Assembly (NCBI GenBank): GCA_963969365.1
Contig: OZ017752.1
Location: 992,001-1,056,000, forward strand
DNA length: 64,000 bases
Reading direction: 5' to 3'
Origin: Asterochloris sp. CNOR1
Taxonomy: Eukaryota > Chlorophyta > Trebouxiophyceae > Trebouxiales > Trebouxiaceae
Both the position numbers and the translations under genes were made by a program. Below, in pieces: positions 32,419 to 43,700 of this stretch. Below the pieces are notes generated by a model. The model was not told where the DNA came from, searched no databases, and saw nothing but the letters and a program-made list of their open reading frames with translations. Each line of letters begins with the position of its first letter. The first letter of the stretch is position 1.

Positions 32419-34426
32419 TCAGATTTCGTCATCCTCATCAAACACATCCAGTTCCGGGAAGTCGCCTGTCTGGACTGTGTCAGGCCTCTGGAAGCCACCA
32501 TAGCCGGGGGGGCAATCAAAAAACTTCTGCCCCTTGACAGTGCCATTGTTTTTGCCCACTGGCTCATCAAATTGCACTCCAACCCAGAAGCCCTTTGGCA
32601 GACCCTCACACCGCCCCACAAACCTGCAGGACAACCAAGGCAGCTTGACTTGCAGTCTGCTTACAGCTGCAGCAGGACTGTGCGCTGGATTCACAACACA
32701 CCTGACCGTGCCCCGCCTGCTGCCAGGATCAACCTGGCAACGCTGCCCCACCTCCAACTCCTGCGCAGCTGCCGCTTGCAAGTCGTCATCAACCACCTGC
32801 AGGCAAAGAGTGGGCGTGCAGCTGGACAGCAGCAGGGTTGCCATGGTGCAGGGCTTGCTTTCTGTGGTCTGGCCATGGTGCACACAACTGGCACTTATTC
32901 TAGCACAACCAAGCACTCAAGTGGCCACCCTGCTTGAGGTGCCTCTGCACCAATGTATCGGGGCGGTGTCAAGTAGGGATCTGCTGCTTTGCAGAGCAAA
33001 CAAGTCAAGCAGCTTCTCTGGCTGATGGCAGTAACAGTGCTTTGTAAATGACTCAGCAGAGCAGGCATAGCCTGGGCAACCACCTTTTTCTTGGGTGGCA
33101 CGTAGGGCAGCCCCTTGCGCATGCACAGCTCCTTCTCTGCTGTCCACTCCGGGTCCTCCTGCAGTGACCTGCTGTCATCTAAGCACACATGAAAAGGTAG
33201 AGAAAGGGTATGGCATCTGGGACAGCGCACTGAGGCCGTCCAGTCATGGCCTATGCACATGTTGGACTAGGTACATGCCCAAAAGCAGTGACTGAACCCA
33301 GACCACGTCAGTCAGACTGGTTCTGCACAATTTGTGCTGGCTCTCAGACTCTGGGCATGTGGCATGGCCGCATGTAGCTGCCTTGTCAGCTCGATCTGCT
33401 TGTGATTGTGGCAGATGGTTCTACCTTGGTCTCCTTCCCAGCCTGAGCAATGCAGATACCTTGCACTCAACCCCCACCTTGAGCTGCAACATACTGCAGA
33501 AAGAGCAGCAATGCACGCTGTACAGGCAGCGCACAATGTGCGCCTGCCACAATCGTCTCAGGCCGCGAGTGTCTCAGGGCTTGCTGGCTGCGGGCACACT
33601 CCAGGAGGCGGGGATGGCGAAGCAGTGGCAGTGCCCACCTTGAGCTTGGCCTGCTTGTACTTGCGGTAGGTGTTCTCCCGCTGGTTGTAGGCCTCATCTG
33701 ACATCTCATACTTCTGGACCTTGCTGGTGTCCTCCAGCCAGCTGTTTGCAGACATTGACTGCGGGTCCAGGTCCTTGATGTGCAGGGTGTACCTGCAGAT
33801 GCATCGGCATGCAACAACCTTGTAGGCACAGTGTGTTGTCAATGCAGCGCCTGCGCAACCAGATGCAGCAATGAGCAAAACCTACATGAAGTACATAGTC
33901 TACAGAGCCATGAGAAGAGCAGCAATGAATGGCAATGCGGTTCGAGCACGTCATGAAACACAGGTTGCAGGTGGCATCAGCTGCAGCAAAGTCTGGTACA
34001 GGGCATGGAACGCTCAGCAGCTGCCCATGAGGAAGACCGACAGCTCAGGCCTATGCCTCACCCATCATGAGGGGAATAGAAGCCCAGCTGCCTGTCAGCA
34101 TCAGTGAGCTGGCACAGCACATTGCCATGCTCGTCCTTGAGGTAGAGCTGCATGCACTCAGGACTCGTGCCGCAGTGCGACATCAACTTGTGCCTCACCG
34201 CATCTACCGTCATCTGCAGGCAGAAGTGCAACTTCAGGCAGAACTCATTGTCAGCCAGACATCACAAAACACCTGTACATACGTGCAAGTCCAGCCTGAT
34301 CTCCATGAATCGCGCTTTGAGGTTGCTGTGAGACACGTTGAGCCTGACTGTGGACTCTGCCTGGCTCTGGGTGCCTGGCGCGGCAACATAGGCCTTCAGG
34401 GCCCTGATATCGTCCTGGGTGATCAT
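32419..34426 (-). CDS. TBCB: Tubulin-folding cofactor B
   Basis: Cytosolic chaperone that captures alpha-tubulin after CCT and works with TBCE. Exon 1 34426-34283, exon 2 34213-34062, exon 3 about 33814-33640, exon 4 about 33163-33090, exon 5 ending near 32700, and the last exon 32625-32419. The N-terminal ubiquitin-like domain begins MITQDDIRALKAYVAAPG and includes LNVSHSNLKARFMEIRLDLH, ECMQLYLKDEHG and DGYTLHIKDLDP. After a helical linker (VQKYEMSDEAYNQRENTYRK) comes the CAP-Gly domain: VGQRCQVDPGSRRGTVRFVG, GLPKGFWVGVQFDEPVGKNN, GTVKGQKFFDCPPGYGGFQR. The protein ends DVFDEDDEI, the acidic C-terminal tripeptide type that contacts TBCE/tubulin. Order and length agree with the family; nothing is missing. 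Confidence 0.95.
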
Positions 34427-34644
34427 GGTGAGGCAGGCTCTTTGGATTGGATCAGCTCTGAGCAGGGGACGCTGGCTAGCTGCTCAGGTGAACTGCCGCT
34501 CTTTTGTGCCAAAATAGTGTCCTGCGCACCGATCCATTCCTACTTGAGCGCTCCCAGTGCAGCTTAGACCCCTTTTCAAGTGTGTTCAGCCTATCTGATG
34601 ACATTATCCAGGCAAGGCTGCCAAACAAGTTGAACAGCTGCATC
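34427..34644. promoter_or_regulatory. Divergent intergenic gap, TBCB / RPP14
   Basis: 218 bp between the TBCB start and the modelled RPP14 start; likely holds both promoters. If the RPP14 first exon is wrong the gap extends to about 34717. Confidence 0.4.
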
Positions 34645-35720
34645 ATGGCGTGCAGCCGGTTGTCCTGAGCAGCTGTATCCACAACAAACTTCTGTGAACC
34701 GGTGCAAGCCTCGACAGCTGCCTTCCGCTGCCAGCGCACCATCAATCTGATACCAACGCAGCAGAGCTACACCTTGAGTTGCTGTGACATCTATGTGAAA
34801 TTACTACTGTGAGCCTGCATAAGTTGCCCCTCTGGCCTCTATTCCCTCTATCGCGCCCACCTGCCTCAGAGCCTGGCTGACTCTGAGCTTGTGTGCAGTG
34901 AGGCTGCAGTCCCCCCCTCCCTGACAGCCGCTGGGTGGGAGGGGCTTTTGAATGCAGCTAGCCAGCAGATCTTTGGCCAGCTGGGGGGCGCTGTGCAGGC
35001 AGAGGTGTTGGCTGTGGACCAGTGTGGAAGCATTGCCTTTGTGCGTGTGCCGCGCAGGTGTGTGTCAGGGTTGATTAACAGTCTAAAAGCTGCTTGAGTT
35101 GCAGCGGATCTCCCTTGGATGCGTGTGCCAGCCTCACTGCTCTTTGCAGCAGCACAGCTGCCATCCAGCTTGTGTGTTGTAGCAGCGGCCCTGCTGGCAT
35201 GAAAGGGGTCTCTTCTCTCAAGACAGACCTCCGACGCTGTCAGCTCGCAAGATATGGGCTCACAAGATGGGGGCTTGTGTGTGGATGGCTGCTGCAGTGA
35301 CACTGCCCCGTCCAAGAGCCACATGGGCTCTTGGACTGTGCTGGGCCGCTTTGCCTGATCACTAATTGTTTATGCAGCACATCAATGTCCACCCTGCAGT
35401 GGCTGGAGGCAGCTCTGGCAAGCCCTGAGCCTGGTCACAAGCTTTAAAGGGCAGGCTTGCAGAGTCAAGGTGAGGGGCATGGCAGCTGAGCAAATATGCA
35501 TCTGTCGACCTTTCTGTCGCCTGCTGCTGCCGCCCGGCCTCTGCAGAAGCTGGAGTCATGGGAAGGCATTTGGCTGGAGGTTCATGCCCCTTGTGTGGCT
35601 CCCTCTTCGATTTACTTTCCCCTAGCCCCCACGAAACACACATCCAAGGGGGCTGCAGCCTGCATTGATCCCCTGCAGGTGCTGAAGCAGAGCCCCTTCT
35701 TGGTTGCGCTTGCTCAGTGA
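34645..35720 (+). CDS. RPP14: RPP14-like RNase P/MRP protein subunit
   Basis: Small Rpp14/Pop5-fold protein, a protein subunit of nuclear RNase P that matures tRNA 5' ends. Proposed exons 34645-34658, 34718-34783, 34899-35057, 35105-35171 and 35679-35720 close in frame to 115 residues (human RPP14: 124). The core is clear: PPSLTAAGWEGLLNAASQQI, then FGQLGGAVQAEVLAVD, SIAFVRVPR, ACASLTALCSSTAAIQL, and a last exon VLKQSPFLVALAQ that matches the family ending VIQVSPFLLAL. The first 14-nt exon is a guess chosen for phase; its donor (GTTGTC) is weak. The long fourth intron (about 500 bp) contains no other exon I could support. Confidence 0.65.
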
Positions 35721-35860
35721 GCGCAGCCCCCGCAGGCTGCACTGGGCAGCACCCACCGCACCCATCTGCAGCAGCCGAAGCCAGCAAAGCTGCTTCCCCA
35801 CCAGCCGCCAGCGGCCGGCCGGCAGGTTGTGGGGAGGGCTAGGAGCCCTTCTCTGCCCCC

Positions 35861-37600
35861 ATGGCTGACGGCAGGGAGCATTCCGCGAGAGTGGGCAACG
35901 CTCAGTCCCGCACCCCTGGGAGAGCCATGCACTCCCGACGGGGGTCCAGCGATGTGGAGTCCCTCACCGCCAGCCCAGAGAAATGCCAGAGCCTGCTGGC
36001 AAGCCGTTCCTCCAGTGGCAAGCTAGGCACACCTGGAGCATCACCAGGTGCCTCGGGCCAGCTGTCTCTGGACCCCCTGAAGCAGATGCTGGTGCCCACA
36101 GGGGAGCAGCCCAGCGGCAGCACAGCCAGTTGGCTGCTCACCCCCACCATTGTGGCAGCGTGGTTCACAGTCAACATTGTGCTGCTGCTGATGAACCGGG
36201 CGCTGCTCTCGACATACGACTTCCGTCACCCCATCTGCCTCACCATGATGCACATGGTGGCCTGTGTCGTGCTGAGCACCCTGGCCCAGCTGCACCCAGG
36301 CCTGCTGAGGCAGTCACTGCAGTCCAAGCGCCAGGCAGCAAAAGTGGCCACGCTGGCAGCTGTCTTTGCTGTTACAGTGGTCGGCGGCAACCTCTCCCTG
36401 CAGTACATCCCCGTGTCCTTCAACCAGGTGGGCTTGCTGCTGCCTCTGTTCCAGACCTGTCTTTGCTGCCCCACTGGTTGAGCTTGCTGCTGCTTCATGG
36501 GCTGGTCTTCAACCACTTTGCTGCTTTGCTGCTTCCCCAAGTACTAGCTGGTGGTTTCGCGGCCTGCTGTGTCACTGGCATCCCTCCTCCACTGCTGGCA
36601 CAGGCTGCTTCCTGCTGGACAAGCTCTTTGACGGGCATCATCTGCCCCAGCACTGCATGCACGGTGTGCCAGCCTGCGTGGCCCCTTCAGCAGCCCAAGT
36701 GGCCCCTCCTGTGCCTTGCAGGCCATTGGAGCCACCACTCCAGCCTGGACGGCAGTGCTGGGTTGGTGCTTGTATGGCAGCCGGGAGACAGTGATGACCT
36801 ACAGCACCCTCATTCCCCTCATGCTGGGCATAGTGATCAACACAGGCTTTGAGCCCTCCTTCAATCTCATAGGCTTCACAGCGTGCATGGCGGCGACTGG
36901 CGCTCGTGCACTCAAGTCTGTCATGCAGGTGGGCCACTCATGACAGATGCTGTTGGCAATGCTGGCAGATGGCCACCTGAGGGCTGGCAGCATCGTGCAC
37001 AGATACTGCCTTGCTGTTAAGGACAGAACAGGTCCTTCCCAGAACAATGGATTACTACCTGCAGCTCGCTCTCCACCTTGACTGACATTGGACTGACGGC
37101 TGTCCCTGCAGCCTATGTCTGCAAGCTCAAGACAATGCTACACCATTCCTGCTGAGGTGGGCCTTGCGTGTCTGCAGGGGGCTCTGCTGGTCGACCAATC
37201 AGAAAAGCTGGACAGCATGAATCTGCTGCGCTACATGGCACCAATGTCTCTGCTGCTAATGACTCCAGCAGCACTTTATATGGAGCCCGGCGTCTTCCAG
37301 CAAGTTGTCGTGCGTACCAGAGCAGACCCAATGTTCTTTGCTCTGCTGACAGCCAATGCTGTGCTGGCTTACCTGGTCAACCTTTTGAACTTCCTGGTCA
37401 CAAGGCACACCTCTGCCCTGGCCCTTCAGGTGCTGGGCAATGCCAAGGGCGTAGCAGCTGTCATTGTCAGCATCTTGGTGTTTAGGAATCCTGTCTCTGG
37501 GGCAGCCACAGCAGGCTACGCAATGACAATATTTGCAGTGGGCCTCTTCTTCTGGTCGCGGCACAAATCATGGGCTGCTGCATTGCAGACACAGCAATGA
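35861..37600 (+). CDS. Nucleotide-sugar / triose-phosphate-type translocator (TPT/NST family)
   Basis: Ten-helix drug/metabolite-superfamily transporter. Exons 35861-36427, 36722-36928 and 37178-37600 close to 398 residues. A Ser/Arg-rich cytosolic N-terminus of about 85 residues precedes WLLTPTIVAAWFTVNIVLLL (TM1). Family signatures include KYW-region equivalent DFRHPICLTMMHMVACVVLS, VVGGNLSLQYIPVSFNQ, AIGATTPAWTAVLGW, TLIPLMLGIVINTGFEPSFN, MNLLRYMAPMSLLLMTPAAL, NFLVTRHTSALALQVLGNAK and KGVAAVIVSILVFRNPVSG. These fit the plant Golgi/ER group of phosphate-translocator-like proteins (At3g11320 type); substrate cannot be read from sequence. The N-terminus does not look like a plastid transit peptide. 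A TGTAA polyadenylation motif lies at 37607-37611, only a few bases after the stop, which implies a very short 3' UTR if used. Confidence 0.9.
36412..36545 (+). repeat. Weak tandem echo of NST exon 1 end
   Basis: TCCTTCAACCAG followed by TTGCTGCTGCCTCTGTTCC at the exon 1 end and donor (36416-36450) is loosely repeated about 90 bp later as TCTTCAACCACTTTGCTGC and TTTGCTGCTTCCCC. Similarity is lower than in the other cases. Confidence 0.35.
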
Positions 37601-37792
37601 AGCCTGTGTAACTGCCTGCCCGTGCTGCTTTCCTGTTCATTCCAGTTACAAAGTGCTGAAGGCCGCTGCAATTACAAGCAGCGACTGTGAGTGCTGGCAG
37701 CTGAAACTTTGAAGGAACACACAAAAAAGTTGCAGGCTGCAGAACAAAAAGGGCTGGAATCAGGCAGTATGCAAGGCTGATTCAGGGCTCAA

Positions 37793-40700
37793 TCACTCCC
37801 TGTCAGCGAGTGCAGAGAATCCACTGGCGGCAAAGCCCAGTTGGTCTGCCTCTAGCTTCTTCCCTTTCCCCTTCTTGTGTTTTGCACCAGTCTTGGGGAT
37901 TTTGGCCCAGGACTGGCTGGCAGCTGGGGCTGCGGCAGCCACAGGAGCTGCCTTCCCAGTACCAGCACCAGTGGCGGCGGGGTTCCCCTTACCAGGCTTG
38001 TTGCTGATGGGGCGCCCTTTCTCCTCAGCCATTTTGCGCCTGCAGGGAGCAGGGCAGTATACGTACTGGGGCCTGCCTGCCCTTTGCCTGGACAAGGTGC
38101 TTAATTTGCTAGACCTCAGTGCAAGCCAGTGGTGCCCGGCACATAGCTGCTGCAGGCCCAGGCCCATTAAAGCTGCTGCAGGCCTTGCCAGGGTGAGTAG
38201 CCAGGGCAGATGCTCACACTGAGGCAGCTGCTGCATGAAAAGGCCATAAATGGGCTGTAGCACAGGGTCAAAGAAGGCAGTGTGCATGATGCCCGGCAGC
38301 AGCTGACCCGAAGAACTTCCTAGTGCAGGCGCCCACACATACAGGCCCAGAGATCCAGACTGGACTGCAGTGCAGCAGCTGACCTGAAGAACTCGCTGGT
38401 GAAGGCCCTGCGCTGCGCCTCAGTGGTGGTGCCGCGCAGGTTGGCCAGCACGGCCTCATCAAGGAGATTGCGGCCCTCCAGGGTCATCAGGTAGTAGGGG
38501 AAGGTGAGCTCGCTGGTGTTCAGGAGGGTCTGCATCTGGCCACGGCACCACTCCTGTACACAGCGGGAGGCAGCAGAGTCAGCAGCCAGCCGGCAAGTTT
38601 GCTGCCTGTGCAGGGGGTCCCCATGCTCATCCCCGGTGTGTGGACAAAGCTGCCTCAGACAAGCCATGCTACAGTTGCAGATGACTGAGCATCTGCACAG
38701 CGGGCTCCATGAGCCCTCTTCAGGCAGATGTGGCATCAGGCTGACACTGTGCCAGCAGTGCATGTTTGCTTCTGCACAGCATGATGCAGACGGCTTTTGA
38801 AGCGACATCTGAGACATTGGCAAGGCGTGCACCGTGCAGTCCAACTCAAGCAATTCTCACCTCGAAGACTGGAGACAGCTTGGGCACGTCACCCATCTGT
38901 GCATCATCCGCAGAGGCCGCAGCAGCAGCAGCGCCACTAGGGCACCCCTTGGGGCGCTGCTGCTGGGGGGCCAGCTGTGGGGCAGGGCCGCCTGCTGGTG
39001 CAGCCACGCGGCCATTGGGCACCTGCAGTAGGCATCTGGGAGCATCTGCACGAGTGTCTGCCTCCTGGCAGTGTGGGGGCAGAGTGGCAATGCTGCACCA
39101 CCAAGCACCACGATGACCATGCCTCAGAGGAGATCATCGAATGCTGGTGAGATGAGACGACCCCTGAGGTCACGGCCGGCTGCAAGCTGCTGGTAAGATC
39201 TGACGCCACTCATCTTGACAGGCGAGTTGTGCAGGATGCAATGGCATCGCTGAAGCCCGCCGCAGCATGCTGCAGTAACAGTTTGCCAGTCGTGGTTGTG
39301 AGGGCATCTGCTTTGAGCTTGCCTCACCTGGCTGGGGCGGGCACCTGGCGGAGGCGGGGGGCGCGCAGCTGTGTTGGAGCTTGCGTGCTGCAGCAGGGAG
39401 GGCACAGTGGCACCGCCATAGTCGTACAGCATATCATCGTCGATGTTGACGCTCAGAGAGGTAGCCATGGAGGGGGCCCTGCACAGGCAAGAAGACGTTG
39501 AGTCATGCTGACCGCACCAAGGACGTGGCCATGGAGGGGCCTGTGCAGGCGGCTGAGAACAGCTGTGCCATGGGGGCTTGGTGGAGCATCTGGCAACAAG
39601 GGTTCAGCGCTGGATCCAGCATGATGCACATGCTTTGCCCTGGCCAAGCTCCCGGCTGACTAACTGGAGAGGCGTTTCCAGATCCTGGCAATGGGCAGGT
39701 GCTGTACTGGCTCCCCAATCAAGCCTCCTAAGGTAGCCAGGCAGCAAAAACGCTGTGTTGTATCATTCAGAGAACAGTCACACTGTGCTCAGGCAGCAGG
39801 TGAGGAGCACACTGGCAGTGTCTTGTACAGGTAGCTCTGTGAGCTGCAGCCATCCCAGCGCACTGCACCTGATGGTCATGGACGGCCAATGCTGTGGGGC
39901 CTTGACCCATCTTTCTCTTAGTCACCCATTTGCACCTTGCCTTGACGTGATGCCCCTGGCCCCGCACCTGATGGCCATGGATGGCTGCTGACGCGCGGGC
40001 GGGGTCGCCTTGACGGCTGCCTCCTCCTTTAGCTGCGCTCGCGCCTGCTGCACCAGCTCCCTCTGCCGCTGCAGCTCCTCCTCCTGCACCTCCTGCAGGC
40101 GGGGCAGGGCAGCATATTGATGATCTGTTGTTCCTGTCATCTTTGAAGCTGACCAGGCTGCAGCACAGCAGACTGCCGTGTCCACTGCCAGCAGCGCAGG
40201 ACGCACCCAGGCTGCAAGCGAGGAGCACCATGTGGGGCTCACCACAGGAAGCAGGCAAGGCTTCATTGCGCAAATGCCTGCCCGGGTGTGGCAAGACCTA
40301 ACAGCCACTCCCAGCTTAACGGGTCCGGAATCCAGCTGCTCTGTATAAACACCCATCTGGCAAGCCATGAGTGGTGATGCAAGCAAGACCAGCACTCAGG
40401 GCTGGATGACTGCCTGCCAAACAAATTTAAGCAGACGCTTGTGAAGCAAGACAACTGTTGCTGCTGTCTGCCTCACCCTCACAGACTTAGCAGATTTCAT
40501 AGGCTGCTCTGCGCTTCTGTCCCCCCAGGGGGCAGATGCTTTAGGAGCCAACACCTCATTCAGGCCTGGGCCCAGCGAATCCCTGCAATCGCATGCCCTG
40601 CTCAGACACAGCAAGAGTGATGCTGCTGATGCACAGTGTGCTGCCCTCTCGAGGCACTTGGCAGCTACACAACACCATCACCTGCTGACAAGGCAGTCAG

Positions 40701-43700
40701 CGCATGCACAAGGCTGAGCACATTGATGAACTAATGGCGTTTGCATCCCCTTGCAGCTGTAATCTCATGCAGGAGCGCGGACATTTGACCTGCGCCAGGC
40801 AGTGGGAGGGTTTGGCAGCCTCACTTGAGGGTGAAGTGGGAGCCAGCTGCAGGAGCCTTGGCCCGCGCATGCTGTGCCTGCACCTGCTCACTGCGACCAG
40901 CCCTCCTCTCCTGCTCCTCCTGAATCTCTCGAAGATCTGCAGCCAGGTACAGGGGGCAAGTCCACTTTGTATGCCAGCTGCCAGGTACAGCAAGCCGCTG
41001 CCAGTGCTCCCCGCAGCCTCAGCTGCAGCACCCAGCTCTTTGCCAAGCTTGCAGTGGTATCACAGAGGTCGCTCCCTGACAAAGGTCTAGGTCTGCCAAT
41101 GTGTACCGACAGCCTGCAGCAATGAGTCTTTGCCTGTGCAACTGGCAGCATAAGCTGACAACCCACAGAAGGGCTGCACATGCCGAGTTGAGCAGCACCT
41201 TGGGTCTCACCTGCGCTGGGCATGGGGGCAGCAGTGGCCCTGGCCCACCCGGCCAGCTGTGGGGCAGCTGGAGGCGGCGGCGGCGGCTGAGCCGCACTCT
41301 GCGCAGCTGCCCGCGCAGCCTCCTCCTTCTGGATGTCCACCAGGCTCTTGGCGTCACCTGCAGGCGAGAGCCGGGCCATGTACGGCCGGCAGCACGTGCA
41401 GAAAGAGGGCAGCCTGGGACTGCAGCCATGTCATGGCATTGCTTGTAGGCCGGAGCAGGCTTTGATGTGCACCCCTGATCAAGGCAACAGGCTTCCATGG
41501 CCAAAGTGCACATTGGGGACCAGGCCTAACCCCGCCAGCCAGACATCATCTGCAGGATGCATGGGTGGCGCGGGCAGTGCACTGGGGAAGCTGCAAAGGC
41601 GTGCTGAATCCCATTGCGCAGTGGGGATGACGAGCGCCAACAGTGAACAACTGCCTTACGAGACAGCACCATGCAGAAACAGCACAATGCAAAGCCCACC
41701 TGGGCCACCCTGCTTGCTGCCAGCCCACGGTGCCACCTTTGACTCCGGCTGTGCCTGCAGCGTCTGGCTGGAGTCACCCTGGCCCCCAAACATCCTCTCC
41801 GTGAAGTCCTGCACCGTGGGCGCTGGCCCCCACGGCCTACCTGCGTCCTCAGCTGGCTTGCTGGCTGCTGCAGGGGCCGGGCGGCTGACGGGAGCCATGG
41901 GGCCCACAGGACCACCCGGGGCAGAACGCTTGGGGGCAGCAATGGGGTCAGGCTTCTGTTGCACCTGAGGGACAGGCTGTAGCTGGGCAGCAACCTCTTG
42001 CCATTCATACTCCTCCTGCTGCGGCTTCTGCACAGGATGGCAAGGCAGCTTGGAGGACAGAGTGGGCAGGGCTGTGCACAGGCCAAAGGCACTGAACGCT
42101 ACAGGACAGATCAAGCAGCAGGGCAGCAGGATGCCTGACTTAGGCTTGCTGTGTATCAGGCCAGAGGCAAGCCAACAGCGGAGCCAGCATACGATGACAA
42201 GGCAGCCAGGCCCACAGCAGTGGCGCAGCGGGAGACGAGGGCAGGCTGCCATGCCTTGCACCAGAAGCTGGTGAGCACTGCAGAAGAACACAGCTGCCCA
42301 CCTTGTGCTGAGGCTGCGGCTGAGCCTCCGCCCTGGATGGGCCAGGTGCCTTCTGCTGAGGCGGCTGCTCCGGCGCGTGCACCCCCAGTCCCAGGCCCTG
42401 CGACTGCAGGCCCTTGCCCATGTGCATGGGCGCTGGCTGGCTGGGGTGCACCTGCTGCTGCAGTTCGCTGGACATATTTCCCCTCAGCAGGCCCTCAGGC
42501 TGGGAGTGGCTGAGATCTGCAGAAGCCCTGGCATCACTGAAAGCCGCAGGGGCCTCCCAGCCGCTGCTGCTGGGCACCTGCTGCGGCTGAGGCACGCTTG
42601 CCTGCAAGCCAAGACGCTTCTGACGATCTCAGTTGCATGGCTTGCATTTGAGCTCAGCAGTGTGCAGCATTGTCACTTACGATGACAGGATGCAGCAGTA
42701 GGCAGATGCCTGTGAGAATGCAGCTGATCAAGAGCGTCTGCCAGCAAATAGAGGAGCATGGGTCATTTGCATGCAGGCCTGATGTTGCAGCTGAGGCCAA
42801 GAGAGGTTCACAATGCATGCAGGCCTCTCACCTGAGGAGTCTGGCTCCACATGTGCTGCCCCACGGCCTGCTCCCTCTCCTGCCCATGGTACCCCGGCAT
42901 GCGTGACTGGTGCACGCTGGGCACGGGCTCCGGGTGGTACCTGAGTCCCTGCCCCTGGCTCAGTGCGCCGTGCAGAGCATCATGCTGCTGGGGGTGGTGC
43001 CCAGGGAATATGCTTTGCTGAGGTGCATGCCCCTGAGGCCTCTGTGAGATGCTTATACCCTGCAGCATAATTGCCCTAAGTCAGGCATGCACAATGGCTA
43101 GATGCTCAAGCGGTCAGCTTATCTGGCTCATGGTGTGCGTGCCAGGTCCAGGACCTGAGATGCAAACCCAGGACCTGAGATGCAATGATACACACGTGTG
43201 CGGAGAGGTTACCAGGCTGCTTCAACCAAGTGGCAGCAGCCCAGGCTGTGCAAAAAGTGTGACATGCTGCTGCAGCAGAATGACAGCAGCCCACCTGCAG
43301 GAAGTGCATCGGCGGCGGCATCTGCTGGTGCAGCCCATGTGGCTGTGCCAGATGCTGGTGCTGCTGGTGCATTAGCACCCCATGCTGCTCCTGCGGCTGG
43401 TGCAGCCCGTGCTGCTGCCCATGGTGCATCTGCTGGCGCTGAAAGGGCAGGCCCTGCCCTGGCTGCTGCTGCTGGTGACCCAGCTGCTGTGGTAGCAGCC
43501 CATGAGCTTGCGGGGCCAGGTGGAAGCCCTCTTGAACTCGTCCTGGCACCTCGGCAGCGTGGCCCCCCATGTGCCCTCCCTGGATCCTGTGCCCCAGGGA
43601 CCCCAACAGGCCTGAGCTGCCATGGCCGCTGAGGCTGCTGCTGTTCCCTCGAGCCATCTCCTGCTCCACCTGCATGACAAGTCAGATGAGGCCTGCTGCA

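Noticed and set aside
37115-37177. Upstream extension of NST exon 3 from 37115
   Set aside because: Reads into intron sequence; the acceptor at 37177 joins exon 2 in frame and matches the family.
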